Assembly (NCBI RefSeq): GCF_029873635.1
Contig: NC_080426.1
Span: 58,374,673-58,438,672 of the forward strand
DNA from: Malania oleifera
Lineage: Eukaryota; Streptophyta; Magnoliopsida; Santalales; Ximeniaceae
Direction of reading: 5' to 3'
DNA length: 64,000 bases
Shown here: positions 21,801 to 32,678 of the stretch, piece by piece
Position numbering within the stretch: position 1 is the stretch's first letter
Layout: each line of letters starts with the position of its first letter
The notes under the pieces: generated by a model
What the model saw: the letters and a program-made list of their open reading frames with translations, nothing else
What the model was told of the DNA's origin: nothing
Database searches by the model: none
Program-made: the position numbers and the translations under genes

Positions 21801-22365
21801 TCTAGGAAAACATCTGCAAACTCCTTTACTACAGGGGTGCTAGTAATTTATTCTCTGACATCTCCTTCACAACAGCCACAAACCCCTGACAACCACTCAG
21901 TAGTAGTCTTTTGGTCTGAATAGCTGAAACTAGTTGAGGCAGGGATTGCACTCGTGACCCTATGAACTTGAATTTTGCTCCCCCCGGAGATCTGAATATC
22001 ACTTCTCGTGCTCGACAATCTGTGCTGGAAAAACTAACTGCTAGCCAATCCATGCTAAATATAATATCAAACCCATGCATGTCTAACACTATCAGATCAC
22101 CAGACAAAGTCTTCCCTTGAATATCAACTGGACAACCTCAGAGCACCCTATTACACCTCACTGCTAACCCAGTCGGTATAGATACCAACAATTCAACATC
22201 TAATGATTGTGTTTCAACCCCACATAATTTAATACACCCCGAAGACACAAACGATTGTGTAGCACCTGAATCAAACAACGCAATAACTTTAACAGAAAAC
22301 ATAATAACCATACCTGTCACCACGTCACCGGCTATCGTAGCCTCACCCAGCGTTAGAGTAAACAC
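21801..22365 (-). pseudogene. pol: gypsy-A protease, broken
   Basis: Aspartic protease that would cut the polyprotein. The active site ALFDSGATQSFVS is intact. One TGA interrupts the domain at 22138 (an expected Arg codon, CGA to TGA), after which the same protein resumes as DLIVLDMHGFDIIFSMDWLA down to about 21829. It is joined to gag by a one-base frameshift near 22365. Confidence 0.85.
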
Positions 22366-23381
22366 CTTGGTTGGAGCCGTATTTCTCTACTGACCCGGTA
22401 TGGTCTGGGAGCTGGAACTGCATCTGGTGGGGTAGGGCAGTCTCGCACCATGTGCCCCGATCTACCGAAGTGATAGCACACCACACCACCAGCTCGACAC
22501 TCTCTCCGATGCCTCCTACCACAAGTCTGATAGATTGGAGGACCCCACCCTACCTGCACCTCGCGTCCTCTTGTCTCCTGCCTCCGCCCTCTACCATGAT
22601 TTCCTCTCCTCCACTGACCCGGTCTATGACCCTGTTGGTAGCCCGTAGATGCAGATCTTTTCCTCTATCCCTGCTCCTCTGCATCGAGACGCTCACCAAT
22701 CTCTTCCAAGGTTGCCCTGTCGACTAACTCAGAAAAGTCTTGGATCCGCAGCACCGTCACTTGCTTGAATATACTCCGCCTCAAGCCTCTCTCAAACTGC
22801 CTCACGTTCTTCACTTCATCAGGAACAATGTACGGGGAGAAACGAGAGAGCTTGATGAAACGCGGCGCATACTGCTGGACGGATAACTGTCCCTGCTTCA
22901 GACTCAGGAACTCTTCTACTTTAGCCTCCTTGACAATAGCTGGAAAATATCTATCGAAGAACAATTCTTTAAACCGGTCCAATGTCATGGCTATTGGAGT
23001 CACCCTTTGCTGCTCTAATAGTCTCACCGTAGTCCACCACCTCTCGGCCTCTTCTATCAGTCTAGAGGTGGCAAAGAGGACCCTCTGTTCCTCAGTACAC
23101 TGCAACACAGCCAAGACTTTCTCGGTCTCCTGCATCCAGTTCTCAGCGATTGCAGGATCAACTCCACCTGAAAACGTCGGAGGGTTCATCTTTATAAACT
23201 TTTCTATAGTGCACCCATGGCCTGTAAATGGACCACTCTGCTCCCTCAAGTTCCTAGAGATCTCAGCCATAACCTGCTGAGTCACGCTACGTAATACCGC
23301 GTCAAAGTCAGTCCCAGCTGCACTTGATGGTCCTGCTCCATCACTGCCACTTGCATGGGCACTACTTCCTCCTAGATCCAT
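22353..23381 (-). pseudogene. gag: gypsy-A gag, one stop and a damaged zinc knuckle
   Basis: Capsid/nucleocapsid protein. I take the start at MDLGGSSAHASG (23381) rather than the upstream ATG at 23399, because the homologous gags begin MDP/MDLG. The core is well preserved (KMNPPTFSGGVDP..ENWMQETEKVL...EEAERWWTTVRLL...FDRYFPAIVKEAKVEEFL). A TAG at 22665-22667 is followed in frame by the basic, Gly/Arg-rich tail. The zinc knuckle (22437-22478) reads CYHFGRSGHMVRDC: the second Cys is Phe. Of the gypsy gags in the window this has the fewest lesions. Confidence 0.9.
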
Positions 23382-23666
23382 CTTGAAAATAACAAACACA
23401 ACTTATAAATTCTATCCTCATAATTTACCCACCTATCCTCACCACTTATCTTAACATTTATAACTCATTTCTAATCCCCAGTCCTACATTCTATAAGCAC
23501 AACCCGATAATAGCTTACTATGGTTTTCCTAAAATTGTCACCCTAGGAAAAACACATAAACTACCACGGAAGTCCTGCCTCTAGACTATAGAACAAAACC
23601 TCAAATCATTTCCTAAACTTTGGTATTGTTTCCGCTGCATTCTAAAGTCTACAAAACCAAGCAACC

Positions 23667-23683
23667 TTGACTCTAATACCAAA
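23667..23683 (-). other. gypsy-A primer binding site
   Basis: The minus strand reads TTGGTATTAGAG directly inside the 5' LTR, one substitution from TTGGTATCAGAG (initiator-Met tRNA). Confidence 0.8.
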
Positions 23684-24684
23684 CCATGACGACCTGCTTA
23701 ATTTCCCTCTTGATATATTTTTAAATAAAATAAAATCAATATCACAAATCATGGCAGATCATAATCCACCTGAACTCGTGGGTACCAGGGATACATTAGA
23801 ACACATAACGGAAGCCAAAGCAGCAAGAAACATACAATCACAATATTATAAATATGAAAACATCCATCACGTTACCATAAAAACCAGAGTCACTATATCC
23901 ACTTTATTTCAGTATATACATCCCAAAAACGAGATCTAGGGATATTTCCCACAAAATCCAACTGTCCCTACTAATACTTACCCTTCAAAGAGGGCAAACA
24001 AACAGCACTAGATCAGCGGAGCTTTTCCCACTCTCCTATTTAGGGCTTCAAAAAAGTTTATAAAATTTTGGGGTGAGACACTTCTCAGTAAGGGAAATAA
24101 ACTAATACCAGTGTGTGGCAACATGAGTATTCCGTGTTATACATATACCATACAGAACATATTCAGTAACTATTTTGTCAAATCTGGGAAAACATATATG
24201 TCATCGAAACATGGCAGAACATACTGCATTTTCATAAACATATTTTATCTCATATAATAATAATACAAAAACATTCCTGGTAGGTTAGCTGGCTATTGTC
24301 ATGTATTACCCCCACATGACTAGGTTGTGTGGCCCGAAGGCGGGACCTGACAATGGTTGGCCGACCACTGCCAAGTCAAAAGTATAGTTTGTAAGTCTGA
24401 TGGGTCTACCAGACCTGGTCCATACACTAGGGTTGCTCACACACTTCTTAAAAACCACATCAACCATCCAATATCACACCACTCCGTACAGCGGCGTTAA
24501 CACAAATATCATGATCGTGATTACCATGGACACATAGCAACGGTACTGTGCAAATGCTAGCCTAGACCAAGCCAACCAGGTTCTGATACCATATAACATA
24601 TATTGAAACTGTGACACATGGATATTCCATATCATTAATTTTCAAATCAATTATATCATTTTGCATATATACGTATATCATGAA

Positions 24685-24930
24685 AAATCATCGGCCCGTA
24701 CGCCGGTATTTCACATTTTACCATAACTAGGCTCGTACGCTGGCAAATCATAGCACAGCTCGTACGCTGGCAAATCATTTCCATAGCTTGACCTGTATGC
24801 CGGCAAACATATCCATAGCTCAGCTTGTACGCTAGAAAATCATACACATAGCTCGGTTCGTACGCCAGCAAATCATACACATAGCTCGGCCCATACGCCG
24901 GCAAATATATCAAAATCTTGGCCCATACGC
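24685..24930. repeat. minisatellite in gypsy-A 5' LTR
   Basis: Seven or more imperfect copies of a unit containing TCGTACGCTGGCAAATCAT / CGGCCCGTACGCCGG. Copy number differs from the partner LTR. Confidence 0.85.
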
Positions 24931-25529
24931 CAGTTTTTCATTATAAAAATCCATATTATTAACACATTCCCAGAAAATAGTATTTCATAACAATTTCTAC
25001 TCATGTCACACTAACAGGTTTTCCGCATATTTAACATACCATCATTTTTAATAGTATTTTCCCAAATATAAATCATATATAAACATATTTATTTTCCTGA
25101 AATCAATGCTATAACAATATACATATTTTTCATAAAATACTAGCTTAGTTTATCCTCTTACCCGATTCCTGAAAAGCCCCTAAGAAAATCTGTCCCACAC
25201 CCATAGGGTTTCCAACTCAACACCCTAGAAACAGCATTCCCCAGAACTAAAGTTCAATATTTCTACGCGTATAACACTTCCTACAACTATCAAATAACCA
25301 AATACTGAGTAGAAAGCCTTATCCTGGATTTGGGATGGTTTCCAACTCAGCCCCACCGATTATCTGCTCCGGTAGACTTGTAGAGAACTTTCCCAGGAGT
25401 GTCGTGGTGGCTTCAGATCGTCGAACCGTTGGAAATCCAGACTAAAATCGAAGGGAGAAGAGGAGGGAGCCGAAGGGAGAGAGAGAGTGTGAGAGATTTC
25501 TTAATTTTGAAGTTAAAATCTGGGTTTTT

Positions 25530-25735
25530 GATATCTATAGGACTGGATTCGTCGACGAGCCATGTCATCTCGTTGACGAGTCCTTTAATAATTTCGTCGA
25601 CGAAACCCACTCCTCGTCGATGAAATTCAGACTGCTCAAAACCTCTCTCGGTATTTCCTCGTCGATGAATCTTGCCTTTGTCGACGAGGTCCTCTTATAC
25701 TCTCGTCGATGAATCCCCTGTGTTTATCGATGAGG
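25530..25735 (-). promoter_or_regulatory. TATA box and TCGTCGACGA array, gypsy-A 5' LTR
   Basis: The minus strand reads CCTATAGATATC at the TATA position (25530-25541). Upstream in LTR sense are seven or so copies or variants of TCGTCGACGA (for example about 25547-25558 and 25596-25607). This is the LTR that would drive the element's own transcript. Confidence 0.6.
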
Positions 25736-25833
25736 TCCTGGTAATTTCCCTCGGTTATTCCTTCTATTACTATTTCCATTTCCCTTCCTCTTTATTTAAT
25801 TACCATTATTATTATTCGGGTCATTACACTTAG

Positions 25834-26132
25834 TATTTAAAGTATTACTCTTTTTGATCGATGTCAAAAGGGGAAGAAGTTTTAGGCAGCAAAAATTGAG
25901 CATGATATTAAAAATGGGAAGTTTATTGAAATGATATATCAAAAGGAGGAGAAGTACTTGATGTTGATTGATATTAATATTGCATAATTTGATTTTGATA
26001 TATGAGCATGATAGTAAAAGGTTCCTTTTAAATTGATCATGATATTGTTAAGATTTGTCAATTCATGCGCTTATTGAAAGGGGGAGCCTTTCTAAGGTTT
26101 GCTCAAATTTTTGTTCCTTGTTTGTCATCATC
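25834..26132 (+). other. gag-only element spacer, second part
   Basis: Resumes after gypsy-A. Non-coding, with 'gtcaaaaggggaagaag' and 'gaaagggggagcc' purine runs of the kind found before the 3' LTR in SIRE elements. No integrase, RT or envelope-like frame was seen. Confidence 0.6.
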
Positions 26133-26146
26133 AAAAAGGGGGAGAT
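26133..26146 (+). other. polypurine tract of gag-only element
   Basis: AAAAAGGGGGAGAT immediately precedes the 3' LTR start TGTTGG at 26147, the classic SIRE-type plus-strand primer. Confidence 0.85.
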
Positions 26147-27815
26147 TGTTGGCCTTACAAGGCTTAAAGTCTTGTTATCTTGTTTTGATGCTAACAAACT
26201 AGTGGAATTTAACATATTTTTGTGAGTAATGTTATCTCAGGGCTCATATATGAGAAAGTAAGGTCAAAGTGCTCACAAGGATCAAATGAAACTTAAAAGA
26301 GTCAAAGCATAAATTTAAAGATAATATTTTAAAGCTTGAAGAAAATGAGGACATGGATGATAAGACAAAGAAAAGTTAGAAGTCAAAATAGCAAAAGAAA
26401 AGCAAAGAGAAAGAGCTCAAAGAAAGAAAAAGCATGAAGACTCAAGAAACCTAAAATGTGAAAAGTCGTAGAAGTCTTTATGTAAGTACTTTAATGTTTA
26501 AATATCGTTTGAAATATTATGAAACTCTTAAGTTAACTTCTTGGACCTAAATACCTTTTAACATACTTGGAAAATATTTTTATAAGGTCAAAAATTGTTT
26601 CAAAAAGGTTAGAATCATTTTTGGAATGAAAAACACCAAAAAAAGGATTTCCCAATTGCTGTCATTTTTCATACATCCGCATTAAGGTGCAATTTTCTCT
26701 ATCAAAAACTCCTTATTTTAAAAAGTGTTCAACATGAAAGTTGTAGGATAGTGCTGAAATTGTACTAACTTGCTCTTTGTGAGAGTATATTTGTACGCAG
26801 ATTATATCTTGTTTCTTGTAGTTCTTTGACATTCCTAGGATTGTTTGGATCATTGGCTAAGCAAGGTAATATTGCTTAGAGAGGCGGACTCTAGCCTAAT
26901 TAGAGGAGTGACCGAACGAAGGTACATCGTTTGGAGAAAGCGGGCTCTAGCCTTAACCAAGGAGTGTTGTTTAGGTTTGTTCCGCCCGTTAAAGGACCAG
27001 GTTTAGTGAATCCTTTGGTGGTTTACCAAAAGCAAGGACGTAGGCTGGGTATAAGCCGAACCTCGTAAAAATCTCGGTCTCACTCTCTCTTTCCTTTACT
27101 CTTTATTTTCAGCATATTTAAATTGCGTGGATGGTTTAATTGGACATTATATATACTACATATATTTGGAAATCAAGTAAACTTAAAGTTTAATTTAGAT
27201 TTGGGATTGCAGAAACCAAAAGGGAGTACGTTGGTTAAACCATTCTTTGCGGAAACCATATGGGAGTACAATACTTGGTTAAACACCAAAAAATAAATTA
27301 ACTGAGAGTTTATTTGGATTTTGAATAGTGGGAAGAGTGTGAATATTGTGTTGGATTTTATATTACACATCATATTAAGCAAACCAATTAATACAAGGCT
27401 TTACATAACAAACACAAATTATCATTGACTACAGGGCTTGAATCAAATTTATATACTGAGGGCTGATAACAAAAGCTATATTGTGAATGAATGGTTTAAA
27501 GTTTTATATTGAGTGGATTGTATTTATATTCCAAAGAGTGCTGAATCTTTCATCAATCTAATAGTACTGCAATTAACTTATACTTGGCAAATAAATTGGT
27601 TGTTTGGTTTGGAGATTGTGCTTAATTGATTAGTTGTTTAATTATGTTGTTGATTGGATAAAGGAAACTAAGTTATTGTGTGATTAAAAAATTAAACAAA
27701 CAAGCCAAGAATTGGTTAAAAGAAATAAAAGAAGTTTAAGGAATTTGAAAAGAAATTAAAATAAAATTTTAAAATCCTATTCACCCCCCTCTTGGGACTA
27801 CACCTTACTTTTCAT
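26147..27815 (+). mobile_element. 3' LTR of gag-only element (internally deleted)
   Basis: 1,669 bp, aligned with the 5' LTR at both ends. A deletion of about 675 bp corresponds to roughly 11953-12625 of the 5' LTR and removes the palindrome cluster and TATA box. It ends ...CACCTTACTTTTCA at 27815. Confidence 0.9.
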
Positions 27816-27901
27816 ATTGAAATGTGTGAAATGCGTGATAGAATATATATTGATTAACGAATTTTGAGGACAGGATTTTGTAAAGGGGGGGGGGGGGAGA
27901 A
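27816..27901 (+). other. gypsy-1 internal tail and polypurine tract
   Basis: Short 3' remnant of gypsy-1. The sequence 'gaattttgaggacaggatttt', then a purine run with about 13 Gs (27880-27900), directly precedes the 3' LTR. Protease, RT and integrase of gypsy-1 are absent between here and 11340, so pol was lost. Confidence 0.75.
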
Positions 27902-28331
27902 TGTAATAACCTGAACCTAGAAAATAAAAATAAATAAAAAAAGAAAAAGGGCAAATGAATAAAGAGAAAAGAAAAATTTTAAGAGGGCATCACACTACCC
28001 TCTTCTGCCACACACTATTATAGTTTATTTCTTCCTTACTGAGAGGTGTCTCACCCCAACGAATTATTATCTTTTTAGTTCCTTCAGGTGATCGAGTTTA
28101 GAAAGTTCCGAGGCAGGGTTTAGAATTTTGGTAACTTGTGAGTGGTCGTAAGAACTGAAATGTTTTAATTACGTTTTTAGAATTTCTAGTTATGTAATAT
28201 ATGTGGATGGATACTCCTTTTTGGGTTGTATATAGTACTCTGGTATTTTATTTTAGGTTTTTTTTTTTTTTTCGTTGCGTGAATGGTCTCATCACACCCC
28301 AGGCCTCACCTGGCGGGTTCGGGGCGTGACA
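27902..28331 (+). mobile_element. gypsy-1 3' LTR (internally deleted)
   Basis: 430 bp, TGTAATAACCTGAACC...GGGGCGTGACA. The last ~340 bp matches the 5' LTR end (9428-9766), including 'gaggtgtctcaccccaacga' and 'atgtggatggatactccttt'. The middle of the LTR, including the minisatellites, is missing. Confidence 0.85.
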
Positions 28332-28679
28332 TGACAAGACTGTTAAAATCTCGAAGTTAATGCTACAAGATCTTATGAAACTTAAAGTCTATTGAAGCTT
28401 GAAGCCAAGTCAAATATAAAGAATCAAAGCAAATACATTAAGACATTGAAGAGCAAAGCAAATACATGAAAACTTAGAGCTTAGAAAGTTATAGTCTTGA
28501 AGGAATGTCATGTAAGTACCTCAAACAATTTCAATATGAATGCATGAAGCTCTTAAGAACAATTATTAACTTAGAGACCATATTTTGAAAACCCAGAAAA
28601 ATATTTTTAAAAATAAGTCTCATTTATGTTTTAGAAAATCTAATCTTTAAAGTATTGAAAATCAAAGTTTTTGAAAAGA

Positions 28680-29001
28680 TGCAAGCTCAAGTAACTGACT
28701 ATATCTGATTAGTTGACTGGCATTTTATGTTGAATAAATCAAATAGATAGAGTAGCATTAGACGACTGACCTCTCAGGATCAGGTGACTGACCCTATTCT
28801 CTGTTTGAAATTTCGCTGAATTATAAAAGCGCAAGCGACTGACCCCGATAGTTCAGTCGACTAACCTTCGTGATTTTAAATTTATAACACCGAGGGAAAG
28901 TTTTCAAAATTTATTGCTTGGCCCCTAAACTTTGAGAAAAGTTAGGAAATACTCCAAGTAACTTGGGCAATACGAAAAATTACTTTTTAACTCTATAAAT
29001 A
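28680..29001 (+). promoter_or_regulatory. palindromes and first TATA box of the copia LTR
   Basis: Variants of CAGTCGACTNAC / GACGACTGACC near 28690, 28715, 28760, 28782, 28836 and 28855 (AGTCGACT at 28855-28862) precede TATAAATA at 28994-29001. Confidence 0.45.
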
Positions 29002-29700
29002 CATGTTATTCACATGAATTAACAAGAACTAGCAAGCACATACAAATTGAAAATTCAGAATATTATTGCTGAAATTCTGTTCAACCTATTGTTGTGCTAT
29101 TACTGACAAAGCCAAGGTTTTCTGATCTATTTACATTAATAATTTCAATTCTAAATCATAAATCTAGCAAAATCATCCGAGCTTCATCTTTCTATATTGA
29201 TTTTGATTGAAGTATATTGTGATTTTCAATTGTACTAATCTGCTCTTGTTGAGAGTATTGCTTGTACACAAATTGTTTCTCTTGTTGTTTTTTGACGGTT
29301 CGGGATTGTTGAATCGTTTGACTACCAAGAAGGGGTATTCTTGCTAGAGAGAAATTTTTTTTGACAGTTCAGGGAATTGAATCGTCGCATAGCGAGAGGG
29401 GTTTCTCGTTAGAGAGGGAACTCCACCTAAGAAGGAGAGAGGTTGTAACGTTGGCCTAATAAAGAAAGTTGGAATCCTCACAGCAGTTGATTGGGGCAAG
29501 GACGTAGGTTTCAAGCCAAACCTTGTAAAAATACGGTCTACAACTCTTCTCCCTACTCTCTTTAATTTACTATAAATATATTAACTGCGTGTATGTTTAA
29601 TTAATTGTTGAGAGCTGATTATTTGTTGGGAATTGCTGGAACACTAATCAAAAGAACACTGCAAGCAACTTGGGCAACATGAAAATTAACTTAATTACTC

Positions 29701-29708
29701 TATAAATA
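29701..29708 (+). promoter_or_regulatory. second TATA box in duplicated block
   Basis: TATAAATA at 29701-29708, 707 bp after the first (28994), in homologous context but without its own palindrome cluster. Confidence 0.5.
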
Positions 29709-30408
29709 CATGTCATTCTCACAAATCAAATATAACTAGCAAGCACATACGAATTGAACATTCAGAATTCTACTACTAAAACTTTTCTCAAGCATTGTTG
29801 TGCTATTGCTGATAATCCAGGGTGATCTATTTATACTGAGAATTTCAATTCTAAATCAGAATTTTGGTAACAATCATCTGAGCCTCATCTTTCTATATTG
29901 ATTATTGATTGAAGTATATTGTGATTAAATTGTACTAATTTGCTCTTATTGAGAGTGTTACTTGTACACAAGTTGTTCTTGTTTCTCTTGTTATTTTTTG
30001 ATGATTCAGGGTTGTTGAATCATTGGCTAACGAGAAGGGGTATTCTTGTTAGAGAGGGATCTCCACCTGATAAGGAGAGGTTGTAACTTTTCCTAATAAG
30101 AAATTTGGAAAGGAAAATCCTCACAGGGGCTGCTTGGGGCAAGGACGTAGGCCGCTAGCCTAACCTTGTAAAAAATACAGTCTTCAACTCTTCTCCCTAT
30201 TCTCTTTAATTTACTGCAAGTATATATAGCCTACGTGTATTATTATTTAACACTTTCTGAATATTGGGAGTTATTGAACTTTTGATTTTGATCCATATTT
30301 GAAATCAACGTTCTATAATAGTGGTTGATTGGTTTGATTGATATATTCAAAGGTAATACTCTGATTTTGAATATCAATAGTTGAAATGTCACACCCTTAT
30401 TTTTATAT

Positions 30409-30452
<44 letters not shown>

Positions 30453-31384
30453 CAATACAATAAACAAGAAAAACAATCAAACATCTTTGATACCATACAT
30501 CAACAAGACCCGACCCGAAGTGGGGGTACCGGGGTGCCCTGCCCATCACTTATAATATAAAAAGCCACGGAAACAAACATATATATATATACATCAAATC
30601 CCAAACACAAAACCATAGTACTAACATCATCAAAATACATCAGTAACTCTCTCTACAAATCTAGACTTTAATACAATGTCAGGTGTCCCAAAATATCACT
30701 ATACACACAACATATCTCACCAATACTTACTCTTTTCACACAACCAACCAGACCTACCCTGGAGCTTTCAAGATTTGATTCCTGGTATTCCCCAAAATGT
30801 TAAATCTATAGGAGTGAGACACCTCTCAGTAAGATGAAATAAATTATTGACAGTGTGTGGCAACATGAGTTTGATATATCAAAACACATTCATTTAAATC
30901 TTTATTTCAACTGAGAAAAACACGTAGATATGTGCTCATAATATATATATATATATATATATATTCAAGAGTTTTCATTTCTCACAAACATGCTCTAGGT
31001 CATGAGTATCCACATGTATATACACAACTCGTCTGTAACTCATGGTTGTTTATCATATTTGTTATCATTGAATCAACGCGTCTGTAATGAGGAACCGTCC
31101 AGAGGACATTCATATTTCATTGTCATGTATTCACCCCACATGGCCAGATTGTGCCGCCTGAAGGTGGGACCTAACCATGGCTGGTCTACCAGCTTAGATC
31201 AAAACTAAACGCATCTGTAGTATGATTGGCCTACCACACCCTGGTTTGGACTCCAGGGGCTGTCCACACACTCTGCAGGCCCAATCGACTGTCACTGCCA
31301 CACTCTATCTAAGATGTGTGGTTGCACTAACACAATCACTAGCAACATAACTGTGCTTTCTGTATATCACTAGTCCTTTAAGGT

Positions 31385-31680
31385 TCTCATTTCCACATGT
31401 CTGTATTCATATTTCATCATATCTGTGTATATCTCATCATGTCTGTATTTATCTCATTTCATCATATTAGTATAAATCACATCTGTGTAAATCACACTTC
31501 ATCATACCTGATAAACATGTCTGCGTATATCTCTTATCATCATTTCTATATATAACATATATGTATAAAAACATATTTGTATGAAACATATTTGTGTATA
31601 TCACATATCGTCATTTATGTATAAAACATATCTATATTTCTAGTAAAAAATCATCATCACGTATTTCAATATAAAACTGC
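31385..31680. repeat. degenerate minisatellite in gypsy-B LTR
   Basis: Many imperfect units resembling 'catctgtgtaaatcacacttc' / 'catatctgtgtatatctcat'. It sits in a similar place to the arrays in other gypsy LTRs. Confidence 0.7.
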
Positions 31681-32241
31681 TATTTAATATTTCTCATGCC
31701 ACACAACTGTTAAATGATAATTCATAATATAATAGTTACAAGGAAAATATCCATATCATAACATTCCAAAACTATATACTATATTTTAATTTTCACGTAC
31801 TTTAAGTCAACCAATTAACTTCAAAATTATCTGTCATTATTTATTCCCCTTACCTGCTTACTGAGAGAATGTCTGCAAGGATCCTAAATTGATGCTTGCA
31901 GCAATAGGAGTTCAAAACCCTTAAATCATATTTTCTAGTTTAATCAACTAAATCTCGGAATAAATACATTCCTAGGCTCATACACTCCTATTAACCAGTC
32001 AAACTCCAAAACAATTAACTCATTCATATTCCTTACCTTAACTTTGGAGTGGTGCCTAGGAACCCCAAATACAACTTCGCTTCGATAAAACTATAGAGAA
32101 TCGTCGTCAGGATCCCGAAATGGTGTTTATTAGTTGATTCGGGCTAATTTCGAGAGAGAAATCGAAATGAGAGAGAGTGGTGGCCGCGACCCTAGAGAGA
32201 GAAGGAGGGAGAGTTCTAATTTTCGCAAATAAATTGATTTG

Positions 32242-32360
32242 AAACTGTCGACGGTTTGGTCTTTAACCAAACCCATTTTCACTGTTTTACCCTTACCTTG
32301 TCATGGTAATTCAAAACCGTCAACAATTTTCTGGGCTCCCACCAAATCGTCGATAGTTTG
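32242..32360 (-). promoter_or_regulatory. GTCGAC palindromes of gypsy-B LTR
   Basis: AAACTGTCGACGGTTT at 32242-32257, and decayed copies AAACCGTCAACAATTT (near 32323) and AAATCGTCGATAGTTT (near 32344), followed in LTR sense by an AT-rich TATA-like segment (AAATAAATTG on the plus strand). Confidence 0.45.
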
Positions 32361-32678
32361 GTCTACACCAAACCAAATTTCCTTATTTTTTTTACTTTTC
32401 TTGTTATTTATATTTTCTGAGTCACTACATCCTCCTCTCCTTATAAAAATTTCATCCTCAAAATTTGCTATCTATCACTAGTACCAACCTTATGGAAAAA
32501 ATACCAAAATTTTATTAATTACCGTCACTTATGGCGGAGGAATACTGTGGTTACAAAGGAGGGTCCCAGAAGATTACAATCATTCACATAAAAAGAAAAT
32601 TCTCCCAAAACCATTCATAACCTAAACCAAAACACTAACTGCCCTACACTATACAAGTTAATAAACAAGACAATCTAA

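Larger units (their letters stand above)
16626..25828 (-). mobile_element. gypsy-A: full-structure Ty3/gypsy chromovirus, reversed
   Basis: 9,203 bp with two LTRs, PBS, gag, protease, RT, RNase H, integrase with chromodomain-like tail, and polypurine tract, all on the minus strand in gypsy order. Perfect 5-bp target duplication CTTAG at 16621-16625 and 25829-25833. It interrupts the spacer of the gag-only element. By eye, the two LTRs differ at roughly 30-40 of their first 400 positions, mostly C/T and G/A, so the insertion is not recent. The clade call (Tekay/Del-like) rests on the C-terminal chromodomain-like segment. Confidence 0.92.
23685..25828 (-). mobile_element. gypsy-A 5' LTR
   Basis: About 2,144 bp, homologous end to end with 16626-18744. 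The inner terminus has mutated (complement of CATGACGACC instead of TGTGACGACC). The outer end GGGTCATTACA at 25828 abuts the CTTAG duplication. It carries the same landmarks, with a shorter GA run (25470-25487). Confidence 0.92.
11345..27815 (+). mobile_element. gag-only SIRE-derived retrotransposon (TR-GAG-like), with gypsy-A nested inside
   Basis: Two related LTRs (11345-13688 and 26147-27815) start TGTTGGCCTTACAAGG and end ...TTTTCA. They enclose a PBS-like site, a SIRE-type gag, a non-coding spacer and a polypurine tract directly before the 3' LTR. Leaving out nested gypsy-A (16626-25828 plus one TSD copy), the internal region is only about 3.2 kb and contains no protease, integrase or reverse transcriptase. 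Flanking pentamers are gattg (11340-11344) and tattg (27816-27820), four of five matching. Such elements would depend on enzymes from an autonomous relative. That this one was mobile as a pol-less element is inference; it could also be a one-off deletion. Confidence 0.8.
28332..30386 (+). mobile_element. SIRE-like copia LTR with duplicated promoter-leader block
   Basis: Forward copia LTR truncated at both ends by gypsy DNA. The U3 part has GTTGACTGG / GTCGAC palindromes. TATAAATACATG occurs twice (28994 and 29701), each followed by a homologous ~550-bp leader with 'agcaagcacatac', 'gattgaagtatattgtgat', 'gagagtattgcttgtacac' and the conserved 'ggcaaggacgtagg' block (29514 and 30142). The 3' end (TTCACCCCCC type) is missing because gypsy-B begins at 30387. 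Confidence 0.65.
30387..32429 (-). mobile_element. gypsy-B 3' LTR
   Basis: 2,043 bp, left end TGTCACACCC, right end GAGTCACTACA. It contains the shared block 'gtgagacacctctcagtaag' (about 30813-30832), 'ccacatggccagattgtgcc', a 'tctgtatatctcatttcatc' minisatellite (31385-31680), AT tracts (30411-30450, 30943-30963) and a GTCGAC palindrome. It starts inside the copia LTR at 28332-30386. Confidence 0.85.

Noticed and set aside
22371-23280. Open frames on the plus strand opposite gypsy-A gag
   Set aside because: Antisense shadows of the better supported gag frame, without similarity of their own.
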